From: Parashewanella tropica
GTDB lineage: Bacteria > Pseudomonadota > Gammaproteobacteria > Enterobacterales > Shewanellaceae
Reading direction: 5' to 3'
Length of the DNA stretch: 64,000 nt
Assembly: GCF_004358445.1 (NCBI RefSeq)
Contig: NZ_CP037951.1
Coordinates: 297,501 to 361,500, forward strand
Below, piece by piece: positions 46,701-56,625 of the stretch (positions are counted from its first letter, which is position 1; every line of letters begins with the position of its first letter). Both the position numbers and the translations under genes were made by a program. The notes under the pieces are model-generated. The model ran no database searches and had not been told where the DNA came from. It worked only from the letters and a program-made list of their open reading frames with translations.

Positions 46701-47599
46701 TATTTTTCCTTTCTTTTTGCTCTTGGATGAGCACCGTCGTAAACCTTAGCTAAATGCTGAAAGTCTAAGCTGGTGTAGATTTGTGTTGTGGATAAATCGG
46801 CATGTCCCAACAGTTCTTGTACGGCTCTAAGATCAGCGCTCGCTTCTAGCATGTGCGTGGCAAATGAATGGCGTAATTTGTGAGGGTGAACTTTACTTGA
46901 TAGCCCTTGTTGCTGTGCCCATTTATTGAGTCGTGTCTGAATACTACGGTGAGATAAACGCTTGCCTTTTTGGGTAACAAAAACTGCAGAATCTAATGTA
47001 TTAATCGTACTTCGAATGTCTAGCCAATCTTGTAATGCATCTACCGCTTTGGAGCCAACGGGTAACATTCGCATCTTCCCACCTTTACCCATTACAGTGA
47101 CTTGTTTTAGTTGATCACTAAAATCACTTGTATTCAATGCTGCAAGTTCGGCTAAGCGAAGTCCACTTGAGTAAAACAACTCCATGATCGCTTTGTCACG
47201 AACAGCCAACGGATCATCTGGGTTGATATCAACAAGGTGTTGAATGCTATCAACATCAAGATTTTTGGGTAATGGTTTATTTTGTTTAGGTGCGCGAAGT
47301 AACACGCTCGGGTCAGTATTGATCTTTCCTTCTCGCAACAAAAATTGGTACAGCTGTTTTATGGATGACAAACTAAGGGCAATACTTCTTGGACTCAATC
47401 CTTGTCGATGGAGCTTAGCCAGCAATGATTGTAAATCATCAGGGCTGAGAGCTTGCCAGTGTTGTTCTTCCGTTTGTAATGCTTTAAAACGAGTTAATTC
47501 ACGTAAGTAATTTCGACAGGTGTAGGGAGACAATCGTCTTTCTGAGCGCAAGTAGCGCTCGAAGTCTTGTTCTATTTTAGTATTGTCTGGCTGCGCCAT
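46700..47599 (-). CDS. xerC: Tyrosine recombinase XerC
   Basis: A 299-residue recombinase that resolves chromosome dimers at dif together with XerD. The N-terminal SAM-like domain ([20 protein letters not shown]) is followed by the catalytic domain: Arg in [12 protein letters not shown], Lys in [41 protein letters not shown] with the nucleophilic Tyr. It is translationally coupled to DUF484 upstream and yigB downstream. Confidence 0.96.
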   Translation of the reverse strand: MAQPDNTKIEQDFERYLRSERRLSPYTCRNYLRELTRFKALQTEEQHWQALSPDDLQSLLAKLHRQGLSPRSIALSLSSIKQLYQFLLREGKINTDPSVLLRAPKQNKPLPKNLDVDSIQHLVDINPDDPLAVRDKAIMELFYSSGLRLAELAALNTSDFSDQLKQVTVMGKGGKMRMLPVGSKAVDALQDWLDIRSTINTLDSAVFVTQKGKRLSHRSIQTRLNKWAQQQGLSSKVHPHKLRHSFATHMLEASADLRAVQELLGHADLSTTQIYTSLDFQHLAKVYDGAHPRAKRKEK

Positions 47600-48252
47600 T
47601 ATTTGAAACTGCTGAGTTTAAGAGTAATGATAGTTTTCAGTTGCTCGAGGAACAAAGTATCCATTTCCGGTTGAAAATGGGCACCGTTAGGGCTGGCAAT
47701 GGCAAAAATTACTTTATCACAGCCGTTTTCTGGTGTGAGTTGAGAAAGCGCTACTGAGCCGACTTCCTTCCCAAACAGCTTTTTAGACTCTTGTTGAGTC
47801 AGTCGACCTAAGTAATAGCCTGAATGCATGCGCTTGTTCCATAATTGCATCATTTCAGTGTCGACGTCTTGAACCGCGATTAAGCGCACATTTGAAAAGT
47901 TAAATTCACTTTTTAATGCATCGGAGAGCGTGTGTTTAAGATCGTCAAACTGAGTACAAGCAAATAAATCTAATACTAATTGGGAGTTGAAACGAAAGAT
48001 GCGTTCATTATTGGTTGCTGCACTCATCAACGCCGTAATTTCTTCTTCCAGTTGAACGACTCGCTGGCGCAATGACTCTTGCTGACGCTCAACAATCGAG
48101 ACCGTGCCACGTTGTTGATGCGGTAGCCTTAATGTATGTAATAAATTGGGATAGCGATTAAAAAAATCCGGATTATCAGAGAGGTATTCGTAGACTAACT
48201 GTTCGTCCAGCTCAGCACAAACTTTTTCCTTGGGCGTTAAAGCATTACTCAT
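47599..48252 (-). CDS. DUF484 family protein
   Basis: A 217-residue DUF484 protein. The N-terminal [20 protein letters not shown] is the family signature, followed by a coiled coil ([19 protein letters not shown]) and a GAF-like C-terminal domain. Function unknown. It is almost always found between dapF and xerC. It overlaps dapF by 4 bp and xerC by 1 bp. Confidence 0.92.
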   Translation of the reverse strand: MSNALTPKEKVCAELDEQLVYEYLSDNPDFFNRYPNLLHTLRLPHQQRGTVSIVERQQESLRQRVVQLEEEITALMSAATNNERIFRFNSQLVLDLFACTQFDDLKHTLSDALKSEFNFSNVRLIAVQDVDTEMMQLWNKRMHSGYYLGRLTQQESKKLFGKEVGSVALSQLTPENGCDKVIFAIASPNGAHFQPEMDTLFLEQLKTIITLKLSSFK

Positions 48253-49076
48253 AACTGAATGTTTCCATCATAAACATGTTGCGCTGGGCCGGTCATCCAC
48301 AATGGTTTTCCTTCACCATCCCATGCGATTTTTAAACGACCGCCGGGTAAATCTACTCGAACGACGTGTTTCAATTTATTTTGCCGTTGTCCAATGGCAA
48401 CAGCAGCACATGCTCCACTTCCACAAGCTAATGTTTCTTGGGCTCCACGTTCATAGACTCTGAGCTTAATATGATCAGGGCTAATGATCTGCATAAAGCC
48501 GACATTAACGCCTTTAGGGAAGCGTTCATGCTTTGAAAGTATAGCGCCAATTTCATCAACGGGCGCAGTTTCTATATCGTCAACTTCAATCACACAATGA
48601 GGGTTTCCCATAGAGACAGCACCGCACAAAAACGTTTGCTCTTGAGCTTGCAATAAGTAGATATTTTCGGTTTGCTTGGCTTTAAATGGAATGCGCTGTG
48701 GATCGAAAATCGGTACCCCCATATTCACGGTAACTTGGCCGTCTCGTTCAAGACGAAGTGTCATTTTGCCATTGGAAGTGCTGACTTTGACTTTATGCTT
48801 TTGCGTTAGCCCTTTATTTTTTACAAAACGGGCAAAGCAGCGTGCACCGTTACCGCATTGCTCCACTTCGCTGCCATCGGCATTGAAAATACGGTAATGA
48901 AAATCAAGATCTGGGTCGTATGGCGGTTCTACTAATAACAATTGATCAAAGCCAACACCAAAATTCCGATCAGAAAGGCGTTTGATCTGCTCGGGTGAAA
49001 AGAAGACGTTTTGGGTGATGGCATCAATCACCATAAAGTCATTTCCCAAACCGTGCATTTTAGTAAAGTTGATCAC
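48249..49076 (-). CDS. dapF: Diaminopimelate epimerase
   Basis: A 275-residue enzyme converting LL- to meso-diaminopimelate for lysine and peptidoglycan. The two catalytic cysteines are in [13 protein letters not shown] and [29 protein letters not shown] marks the N-terminus. I chose GTG 49076 (aaagg 5 nt upstream; family-typical length) over the ATG at 49136, which would add 20 residues. It is part of the leftward lptM-lysA-dapF-DUF484-xerC-yigB series. Confidence 0.95.
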   Translation of the reverse strand: MINFTKMHGLGNDFMVIDAITQNVFFSPEQIKRLSDRNFGVGFDQLLLVEPPYDPDLDFHYRIFNADGSEVEQCGNGARCFARFVKNKGLTQKHKVKVSTSNGKMTLRLERDGQVTVNMGVPIFDPQRIPFKAKQTENIYLLQAQEQTFLCGAVSMGNPHCVIEVDDIETAPVDEIGAILSKHERFPKGVNVGFMQIISPDHIKLRVYERGAQETLACGSGACAAVAIGQRQNKLKHVVRVDLPGGRLKIAWDGEGKPLWMTGPAQHVYDGNIQL

Positions 49077-49151
49077 ATTCGCCTTTCTTTTATCGTTCAT
49101 AATGCTGTTGTTGTTTCCATTGCTGTAGTGAGTCAAAAAGGTAGAGCTTGA

Positions 49152-50396
49152 TTACGGCAGTAACTGCTCACCTTGCCAAAGCTGCGGTAGGGTTTCACGT
49201 TGGCGGATCACATGGCTTTGATCGCCGTCAACGATCACTTCGATCGCTTTAGGGCGAGAGTTATAGTTGGAAGCCATAGTAAACCCGTAAGCCCCACAAC
49301 TGCGCACAGCAAGGTAATCATTGGCTTTGGTGACAAGTGAACGATTCTTACCCAAAAAGTCGCCGGTTTCACACACTGGTCCAACAATGTCGTATTCTTG
49401 AGCCTCTCCAGACTGTTTTATCACAGGAATGATCTGATGATAGGCTTGATACAGCGATGGTCGTAATAAGTCATTCATAGCGCCATCGACAATGGCAAAA
49501 CGCTTATCTTCATTGTGTTTGAGGTACAGTACTTGAGTGACAAAAATCCCTGCATTCGCAGCAATAGCACGTCCCGGCTCCATAATGAGCTTTAATGGGC
49601 GTCCTTCCAATTTTTTTACTACAGCCGCTGCGTATTCATTCGGATGTGGCGGCACATCATCATCATAAGGAACGCCTAAACCACCACCAATATCAAGGTG
49701 CTTGATATCAAAACCTTCGGCATTAAGGGTATCAATGAGTACCAACATGCGATCCATGGCATCGAGGAAAGGTTGGATTTCTGTAAGCTGAGAGCCAATG
49801 TGGCAATCTGCACCAATCACATTTACGTGAGGTAATGACTGAGCTAGGCGGAACGTGGCCAAGGCATCGTTCATTGCAATGCCAAACTTATTCTCTTTCA
49901 TACCTGTCGAAATATACGGGTGAGTTCCGGCATCGATATCAGGATTAATGCGTAATGAAACAGGGGCAACTTTGCCGCAACGTTCAGCGACTAAGTTTAG
50001 GGTTTCTAATTCCGCAATGGATTCGACGTTAAAGCAATGGATCCCAAGTTCAAGGGCTTCTTGCATCTCTTGTTGAGTTTTGCCAATGCCTGAAAACACC
50101 ACTTTAGCGGGATCACCTCCGGCTTCAATTACGCGGGCTAGCTCACCGCCAGATACAATATCAAAACCACTGCCCAGTCTTGCCATTAGGTTTAATATGG
50201 CTAAGTTTGAATTGGCTTTAACGGCATAGCAAATAAGATGAGGATGATCAGCAATCGCAGTTTTAAATGCTTTAAAATGGCGTTCAAAGGTGGCGCGAGA
50301 ATAAAGGTACATAGGCGTACCATGTTGTAGAGCTAACGCATGAACATCACATTGTTCAGCCCACAGTCGCTCGCCTTGATAAGTGAAATGATCCAT
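49152..50396 (-). CDS. lysA: Diaminopimelate decarboxylase
   Basis: A 414-residue PLP enzyme making lysine from meso-diaminopimelate. Lys60 in CYAVKANSN should hold the cofactor. Also visible are HIGSQLTEIQPF, LDIGGGLGVPYDDD, MEPGRAIAANAGI and GPVCETGDFLGKNR, the latter with the Cys contributed across the dimer. It lies 24 bp after lptM. Confidence 0.97.
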   Translation of the reverse strand: MDHFTYQGERLWAEQCDVHALALQHGTPMYLYSRATFERHFKAFKTAIADHPHLICYAVKANSNLAILNLMARLGSGFDIVSGGELARVIEAGGDPAKVVFSGIGKTQQEMQEALELGIHCFNVESIAELETLNLVAERCGKVAPVSLRINPDIDAGTHPYISTGMKENKFGIAMNDALATFRLAQSLPHVNVIGADCHIGSQLTEIQPFLDAMDRMLVLIDTLNAEGFDIKHLDIGGGLGVPYDDDVPPHPNEYAAAVVKKLEGRPLKLIMEPGRAIAANAGIFVTQVLYLKHNEDKRFAIVDGAMNDLLRPSLYQAYHQIIPVIKQSGEAQEYDIVGPVCETGDFLGKNRSLVTKANDYLAVRSCGAYGFTMASNYNSRPKAIEVIVDGDQSHVIRQRETLPQLWQGEQLLP

Positions 50397-50420
50397 AACT
50401 AACTTCCTTTTAGTAACTCA

Positions 50421-50582
50421 TTAATTGGTAATGGACGGGGCTGACTGTGCTTGGTCAACATCAGTTTGTTGCTGAGCTGATGCTTTATTGGTCTCTGGAG
50501 TTGGGGTTTGATATAAAGGACCTTTCTGCCCGCAACCACTAAGGCAAAGGCAAGCTAACAACATCAACATCATTGGTTTCAT
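50421..50582 (-). CDS. lptM: LPS assembly lipoprotein LptM (YifL)
   Basis: A small lipoprotein (53 residues from ATG 50582; 62 if ATG 50609 is used). The signal MKPMMLMLLACLCLSGC has its lipid Cys followed by GQKGPLY, the conserved YifL motif. LptM binds the LptD-LptE translocon and helps its oxidative maturation. The rest is a flexible Gln/Ser/Thr-rich tail. The shorter start puts the signal peptide directly at the N-terminus. Confidence 0.88.
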   Translation of the reverse strand: MKPMMLMLLACLCLSGCGQKGPLYQTPTPETNKASAQQQTDVDQAQSAPSITN

Positions 50583-50656
50583 GCGTCTATTACTCTGAGT
50601 TTTATACATTTAGAGTTATAATCGCATCCAATGACTAAAAAGCAAAGGGTTCAAGC

Positions 50657-50989
50657 ATGAAAATGACAGATACTGAATATCACCATAAGGTTGATGAGGT
50701 ATTTCATACCATTGAAAACGCCGTTGAGGCCATGATCGATGAGCAAGATGCCGATATTGATATTGATGCCAGTGGAGGGGTTCTTGAACTAGCCTTTGAA
50801 GATGGCTCCAAGATCGTTATCAATAAACAAGAGCCATTGCATGAAATTTGGTTGGCGACGCGCTTTGGAGGTTATCACTTTGGGTTTGATGGCGAAAAGT
50901 GGTATGACACTCGTAATCAGTGTGAATTTATTTCTCATCTGGAAGATTCAATTACCAAACAAAGCGGACTGGTGATCAAATTTAGTTAG
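50657..50989 (+). CDS. cyaY: Frataxin homologue CyaY
   Basis: A 110-residue iron-binding modulator of Fe-S cluster assembly. The acidic first helix ([20 protein letters not shown], then DEQDADID) and the sheet with [19 protein letters not shown] and [13 protein letters not shown] are characteristic. It lies between lptM and the convergent cyaA, the conserved gammaproteobacterial position. Confidence 0.96.
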   Translation: MKMTDTEYHHKVDEVFHTIENAVEAMIDEQDADIDIDASGGVLELAFEDGSKIVINKQEPLHEIWLATRFGGYHFGFDGEKWYDTRNQCEFISHLEDSITKQSGLVIKFS

Positions 50990-51012
50990 AGTTAATGAAT
51001 GATTTTTTTGAT

Positions 51013-53430
51013 TTAAAAATCATTCAGTGCTTCTTCAGCTGATATGCCAAATGGCACGACTTCTAAGTTTCCTTCCGTGCGTTGAAGTAAGAAAAATTGC
51101 GGCAAATTAAAATGGCCGCGATTTTCTGTGATTTCACTAAATGCAAAATGGCGACTGATGGTGCTGATCAGTTGCTCAATCGGTTGCTGACGTTGGATAA
51201 AATGCTGAATCTCGTTGAACTCATCCATCACAAACACTTCAATATCTTCTCCTGTCTGCCTTAAAAAGTATTGGATGGTATCCATGGCGGCATGATCCAA
51301 TATGATTGAAGGAGCACAAGCATGTGGGTCTTCACATACTTCTGGACGGGGCAATTCGGTTAATTTATCGCAACTGATGCGTTGATAAAAAGATTTAGGG
51401 TCTTGTAGATCTTGGCAAACGGCGCTGTGTCGGTTGATAAAAATCCCAAAACGTTTTTCACCTATATGGATTGGCTGTAATAAAGTACAAGAGTCGGTGG
51501 CTCTATGAGTTAACCTCAATGCCTGTCTGGTTAGCTTTTCTATTTGCTGGCTGAGCTGACGAGCGAGACGTCTAGAAGCACTGAATATTTCAATGCCTAG
51601 TCCTTGGCTAGCTCGGCTTAATCCCGGTGCCATAAAGGTCAGAGCATCAAGCATTGCAGTATTTCCTTTAAAGCTTCGATAATGCCATTCGCCCCAGCTG
51701 TTTACCGATAAAATATCAATACTGCCGAGCATGTTGAGCTTTTTTCGGCCCAAAGAAAAGATGTTGGCATTGAGTACATCTACCATCATTTCTTGCCCTT
51801 GCCAGTCATGAGTGGGATCAGACGAAAGGTTAATGAGCAAAATTAACTGACGATAATACCAAGGCTGACATAAATCGTGTTTACTGACGCTGTTGGGTGG
51901 TGGAGCGCTTTTTAAAAGACTGAGGATCTGCTTATTAATGGCTTCAATTTTTTTAGACCGTTGCCAAGTATCTAGCGATAAATACCATTTGGTTTTTGGT
52001 GATGAAATCTTATTGAAACACACCCACATCAACAAACCTGATAATGCCGTAGCTTGGTATATTGGTGTTTGTCCAATGAAATCTGAGCCTTGTAACGCAC
52101 CACGATATAAGTAATACAAACCGTCACGATTGGAGTGAAGCACGGTTAATTCATCTTCGGTGATGACAGCGGCAGATACGCGGTTGAGCTTACTGATTTG
52201 ATGATCATTGTTATGAAAAAATGTGCGTAATTTTCGAGTAAGCACATTCAACTCATCCATTTTTAAACTTTCATCCAGCCCTTGTTTTGAAGCAAAAGCC
52301 AATAAGGTTTGATAGCTAGAAAGCAGTAGATCGTATAACTGGCTGTTAAATTGTTGTATTTGTCCACAGTGCCAATGTTCACGCTCGTCTAGTGTTTGTA
52401 GTAGGGTCTCAGACCATTGCCATTGCTTGACCAGCTGCTGCATTTTTTCAGCTCGCCAATCGTTTTCATGATCTTCACGAGTGAGCTTTAATCCGCACTT
52501 TAAATAAAAACAGCGTCGCAATGCTTCTAATCGCTTAGCATCGTTGAGCTTAAGTAAATAATCTTCAATGTAATAATAAAGCACCAGATAGGGATCGTTT
52601 TCCTGAGAAAAATCACCATCTAATATCTTTTGCCATATTTTATCGGTCACCAAAAGAGAATTCGGATAGTCACTGGCATAGGCTTCAAGCAGCAGTACTT
52701 TGAGTAACGCTTTATGAGGTTTCTCGATCCCTTTATAAAGGTGCCACAAAGAAGCGCCAAAATATTCACTGGCATCGAGATTACGAACATCACCTAAATG
52801 CAGTAATTCAGGAAGTTCTTTGACGTGAGGCCACCAAGCAACAGGTCGTCCAGCAAGGCAAATTTGTGAGCGATAAAACTCTTCTAATAATAACCAGTGC
52901 TGTGCGCTACCACTGTGTTCTCGACCTAGAGTTTGATGATGACTTTCAGCTTGTTCGACACAAAATTGCTGTGGATGAACCAGATAAAAATTCACTTCTA
53001 AATCGAAACTGGCGAACCATTGAGTCAACTTATCGAGTTTTTGTCTTAGTAATGTTAAATCTGTGGCTAAGGCTTTAGCTTGATGCACGGCCCAAATGTC
53101 GATGTCACTGTGTTTTGAGTGTCCGAAACTCGCCACACTGCCCATGGCATAAATACCTTCAAAAATGGGCGCAGATACCGAGTCTATTTCAAGCGGGAAA
53201 TTAAATATTTGGCAATCTTCAATGAGCGCGTCGTTGAAGGAAAAATCAACGACACCTTTAGACGTATGCCGACTGACAAAACCTGGTACTTCGACGTGGT
53301 TCTGATGCAATAAATACGGAAGTAAGCGAAACACCCGTTGCTGCATTGGGGTTAATAATGCGTGAAGGCGTGCAAGTCTTACTTGATTAAGCTGATTGGC
53401 GAGTTTAGATATGCGCTGTTGTTCAAGCAT
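51013..53430 (-). CDS. cyaA: Adenylate cyclase, class I
   Basis: An 805-residue class I (enterobacterial-type) adenylate cyclase making cAMP for CRP. The N-terminal catalytic domain has the nucleotidyltransferase motif GSVASFGHSKHSDIDIW (about 116-132) with its Asp pair. The C-terminal half is the regulatory domain that responds to glucose PTS state in enterobacteria. The length is slightly below E. coli CyaA (848). Divergent from hemC, as is usual. Confidence 0.96.
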   Translation of the reverse strand: MLEQQRISKLANQLNQVRLARLHALLTPMQQRVFRLLPYLLHQNHVEVPGFVSRHTSKGVVDFSFNDALIEDCQIFNFPLEIDSVSAPIFEGIYAMGSVASFGHSKHSDIDIWAVHQAKALATDLTLLRQKLDKLTQWFASFDLEVNFYLVHPQQFCVEQAESHHQTLGREHSGSAQHWLLLEEFYRSQICLAGRPVAWWPHVKELPELLHLGDVRNLDASEYFGASLWHLYKGIEKPHKALLKVLLLEAYASDYPNSLLVTDKIWQKILDGDFSQENDPYLVLYYYIEDYLLKLNDAKRLEALRRCFYLKCGLKLTREDHENDWRAEKMQQLVKQWQWSETLLQTLDEREHWHCGQIQQFNSQLYDLLLSSYQTLLAFASKQGLDESLKMDELNVLTRKLRTFFHNNDHQISKLNRVSAAVITEDELTVLHSNRDGLYYLYRGALQGSDFIGQTPIYQATALSGLLMWVCFNKISSPKTKWYLSLDTWQRSKKIEAINKQILSLLKSAPPPNSVSKHDLCQPWYYRQLILLINLSSDPTHDWQGQEMMVDVLNANIFSLGRKKLNMLGSIDILSVNSWGEWHYRSFKGNTAMLDALTFMAPGLSRASQGLGIEIFSASRRLARQLSQQIEKLTRQALRLTHRATDSCTLLQPIHIGEKRFGIFINRHSAVCQDLQDPKSFYQRISCDKLTELPRPEVCEDPHACAPSIILDHAAMDTIQYFLRQTGEDIEVFVMDEFNEIQHFIQRQQPIEQLISTISRHFAFSEITENRGHFNLPQFFLLQRTEGNLEVVPFGISAEEALNDF

Positions 53431-53835
53431 CGAGATACTAGGTCAGAACGGCAATGAATGCTCATGCTAGCGATAAATTTGTCAACGAGCAAGTTAAAGT
53501 GAAATGGATCACGAAAACGCCTGTTTTATGTCCCAGATCACGAAATTATCATACAAATAACACCTTGATATAAGGGGAAATGGAAGCCATCCCTGGCGGG
53601 GGAAGGTGAATTAGGGTTACCCCTATTCAATCAAATACAAAAGTGATTTATCACTTAATCGGTCATGGTGATTCTGGCAGGCAAAGCGATCTCAAGAAAA
53701 AGAGTAGCAATATCACGATTAGAAAAAAATCAGGTTAAACCCTGAGTTTTGATTTTCAATGCTGCAAAAATGGTAACTTTATCAGGGCAATGATAGCATT
53801 GCTCTAATCATTGAGTCGTAAAAGTGGAACCGTCG
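53431..53835. other. Divergent regulatory region cyaA / hemC
   Basis: 405 bp without a gene. It holds a CRP-like site (53495-53516) close to cyaA and a perfect 16-bp palindrome aagtgatttatcactt (53641-53656). Promoter boxes were not assigned. Confidence 0.7.
53495..53516. promoter_or_regulatory. Candidate CRP site upstream of cyaA
   Basis: The centre is gtga-aatgga-tcac, i.e. GTGA-N6-TCAC as in the CRP consensus, within AT-rich flanks, ~65 bp upstream of the cyaA start. In E. coli CRP represses cyaA, so feedback control is plausible. Confidence 0.6.
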
Positions 53836-54762
53836 ATGTCTCAACCTGTCATTCGTATTGCAACCCGCAAAAGTCCTCTTGCCATGTGGCAAGCAGAGTA
53901 TGTTAAACAACGCCTTGAGCAAATCCATGGTGATATCACCGTAGAGCTGCTGCCGATGAGTACTAAAGGAGACGTGATTTTAGATACGCCTCTGGCCAAA
54001 GTTGGTGGAAAGGGATTGTTCGTAAAAGAGCTTGAAGTCGCGATGTTAGAAGGCCGTGCTGATATCGCTGTGCATTCGATGAAAGATGTGCCTGTCGACT
54101 TCCCTGAGGGATTAGGCTTACATGTGATTTGTGAGCGTGAAGATCCGCGTGATGCTTTCGTTTCCAATACCTACAAGAGTATTACAGAATTGCCACAAGG
54201 TGCGATTGTTGGAACCTCTAGTTTGCGTCGTCAATGTCAGTTACGTGCCTTGCGTCCCGATCTTGAAATCCGTGATTTACGCGGAAACGTAGGCACTCGT
54301 CTCGCCAAGCTTGATAACGGTGATTACGATGCCATTATTCTTGCGGCAGCCGGACTGATCCGTCTTGAATTGTCTAATCGAATTGCCAGCTTTATTGAGC
54401 CTGAAGTGTCACTGCCTGCTAACGGTCAAGGTGCGGTAGGGATTGAATGTCGCATGGATGACGAGCAAGTCAAAGCCCTATTAGCGCCACTTGAGCATCA
54501 AGAAACCCGCTATCGCGTTTTAGCCGAACGTGCGATGAATACTCGATTAGAAGGGGGCTGTCAGGTGCCGATAGGCGCGTTTGCTCAAATTGACGGTGAT
54601 CAACTATCGTTAAGAGGATTAGTGGGCGCACCTGATGGCAGTGAAATCATTGCTGATTCAGTGACAGGTGATAAGCAGCAAGCCACGGAGTTAGGTATTG
54701 AACTCGCTGAAAAATTGCTAGCGCAAGGGGCTAAAGCCATTCTCGATGCAGTCTACAAATAA
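53836..54762 (+). CDS. hemC: Porphobilinogen deaminase
   Basis: A 308-residue enzyme that joins four porphobilinogens into hydroxymethylbilane for haem synthesis. [57 protein letters not shown] and the dipyrromethane-cofactor Cys in [12 protein letters not shown] are all present. ATG 53836 (MSQPVIRI) is preferred over the upstream GTG at 53824, since gtgga then serves as SD. First gene of hemCDXY. Confidence 0.97.
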   Translation: MSQPVIRIATRKSPLAMWQAEYVKQRLEQIHGDITVELLPMSTKGDVILDTPLAKVGGKGLFVKELEVAMLEGRADIAVHSMKDVPVDFPEGLGLHVICEREDPRDAFVSNTYKSITELPQGAIVGTSSLRRQCQLRALRPDLEIRDLRGNVGTRLAKLDNGDYDAIILAAAGLIRLELSNRIASFIEPEVSLPANGQGAVGIECRMDDEQVKALLAPLEHQETRYRVLAERAMNTRLEGGCQVPIGAFAQIDGDQLSLRGLVGAPDGSEIIADSVTGDKQQATELGIELAEKLLAQGAKAILDAVYK

Positions 54763-54805
54763 AATCAATCATCATTGAAGGTATGAACAGTAAGGGCGAC
54801 ATGAA

Positions 54806-55546
54806 ATGAAGGTGCTATTGACTCGACCCAAAGGAAAAAACCTTACTTTGGCGAGTAAGTTAAATGACCTAGGGATAGAAAGTCTATGCCAGCCCTTATT
54901 GTCGATATCTGCAGTGACACCTTCTGCGGATAAACTGGCGGTTGTTGAAAGCTCTCAGAAAGTCATATTTATCAGTGTTAATGCGGTAAATTGTGCGCCT
55001 GAAGAATTATTTCAGGCGTTGAGTCATTCTACACAAGTATTTGCCATTGGCTCCGCCACAAAAGAGCAATTAAAGTGCAAAGGGATAGAGGCGAAGTGTC
55101 CACCAAAACTTGAGCAGCACAGTGAGGGGTTGTTATCCCTATCTCAATTTCAGGATTTAAGCGGGCAAACTGTGGTTATTGTACGTGGACAAGGTGGTCG
55201 AGAGTTGTTGGCTGAACAAATTCAGCAGCGTGGTGGTGAGGTTCATTACATCGAAGCTTATCAAAGGCTTTTACCTGAGCTTGATGCCGCGTCTTGTATA
55301 ACTGAATGGAAACTGCAAAACGTGGATACAGTTATCATCACCAGTGGTGAGATCCTCACAAACCTATTAACATTAATGGAAAAAACCGACAGTGATTGGC
55401 TCAAACAATGCCAATTAATCGTCGTTAGCGAACGAATTGAAGCCATGGCGAAATCGAACGGATTTGCCAAGGTGATGAACGCTGGTGGAGCAAGTGAACT
55501 TGCTTTGCTAGAGACCTGTACATTGCTTCATCAAGGATCATCATAA
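54806..55546 (+). CDS. hemD: Uroporphyrinogen-III synthase
   Basis: A 246-residue protein of the poorly conserved HemD family, closing hydroxymethylbilane to uroporphyrinogen III. LLTRPKGKNLTLASKL at the start, VIFISVNAVNCAPEELF, VIVRGQGGRELLAEQI and the central IEAYQRLLPELD fit. Position after hemC and a TAATG overlap with hemX support it. Confidence 0.9.
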   Translation: MKVLLTRPKGKNLTLASKLNDLGIESLCQPLLSISAVTPSADKLAVVESSQKVIFISVNAVNCAPEELFQALSHSTQVFAIGSATKEQLKCKGIEAKCPPKLEQHSEGLLSLSQFQDLSGQTVVIVRGQGGRELLAEQIQQRGGEVHYIEAYQRLLPELDAASCITEWKLQNVDTVIITSGEILTNLLTLMEKTDSDWLKQCQLIVVSERIEAMAKSNGFAKVMNAGGASELALLETCTLLHQGSS

Positions 55547-56625
55547 TGGAATCAGCCCAAACTGAATCAGAGCCAGTTAAGTCTGAGGTTAAGTCAGCTG
55601 TGGCGAGCTCAAAGGGCAAAGCTAAAGCGAAAACCTCAATCTGGATAATATTGAGTATCTTGCTTTGTTTTACTGTGAGCTGCGGGATTGTGGCTACGGG
55701 GTATTACTTTTATAACCAGCAACAATCAAAAGAAGCAGAATGGCATGCACAGATAGCGAGTGTTGAGCAGAAACTACAACAACAGAATTCATACACGGCA
55801 CAGCTCAAAGCAGAAAACCAAAGTGTTAACCAAAAAAGCCAGCAGCTACAGCAACGTGTGGCAGAATTAGAAAGTAATGTCAGTGGACTAGCCAAACGCA
55901 GCCCCAAACATTGGATGGCAGCGGAAGCGGATTATCTTGTACGTATGGCGGGTCGGAAACTGTGGTTAGAAAATGATCCTATGACGGCGACTGAATTATT
56001 GAAAGCTGCCGATCAGCAGATTGCATCGATGCAAGACCCTTCGTTATTGCAAATCAGAAAAGCCATTTCTCGGGATCTATCCAAAGTCAAATCCATAAAC
56101 GAAACCGATATTACAGGTGCTGTATTTGCTATTGATGGCGTGATTGAGCAGCTAGATAGCTTACCACTCAATCAATTTAAACCGAAAGTAACAGTACAGC
56201 CTGAAGATAATGTCTTGTCAGAATCGATTGATGATTGGAAAGAAAACATTAATAAGACCTGGCAAGCGTTAATTAAGGATTTTATTCATATTCGTAAACG
56301 TCAGGGGGATGTACAGCCTTTGATGTCACCAAAACAGCGTTGGTATCTACAAGAAAATATTAAAAACAAATTACTGCAAGCACAGCTAGCCTTGTATCGC
56401 AACGACGAAGTGAATTTTCATCACTCTATTCAGTTAGCGCACAAGTGGTTATCTGAATATTTTGATCTGCAAAATGAAACCACTAAAAATGCATTAAATG
56501 AGCTTGAGCAATTGAAAAGGTTGACGCTTTCTCATACACAAATCCGTCGTTTTGATTCGGTTCCATTACTCAAGCAACTCGTCACTTATGGTCACTTGTC
56601 AGCGGTGAGGGAGCCTTCTCTATGA
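55546..56625 (+). CDS. hemX: HemX-family membrane protein
   Basis: A 359-residue HemX (DUF513) protein: acidic/Ser-rich cytoplasmic N-terminus, one membrane helix (IWIILSILLCFTVSCGIVATGYY, about 33-55), a long coiled coil rich in Gln (about 60-115) and a helical periplasmic domain (WMAAEADYLVRMAGRKLWLE onward). Its role in the haem pathway is not established, and the old claim of methyltransferase activity does not fit this architecture. It overlaps hemY by 4 bp. Confidence 0.9.
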   Translation: MESAQTESEPVKSEVKSAVASSKGKAKAKTSIWIILSILLCFTVSCGIVATGYYFYNQQQSKEAEWHAQIASVEQKLQQQNSYTAQLKAENQSVNQKSQQLQQRVAELESNVSGLAKRSPKHWMAAEADYLVRMAGRKLWLENDPMTATELLKAADQQIASMQDPSLLQIRKAISRDLSKVKSINETDITGAVFAIDGVIEQLDSLPLNQFKPKVTVQPEDNVLSESIDDWKENINKTWQALIKDFIHIRKRQGDVQPLMSPKQRWYLQENIKNKLLQAQLALYRNDEVNFHHSIQLAHKWLSEYFDLQNETTKNALNELEQLKRLTLSHTQIRRFDSVPLLKQLVTYGHLSAVREPSL

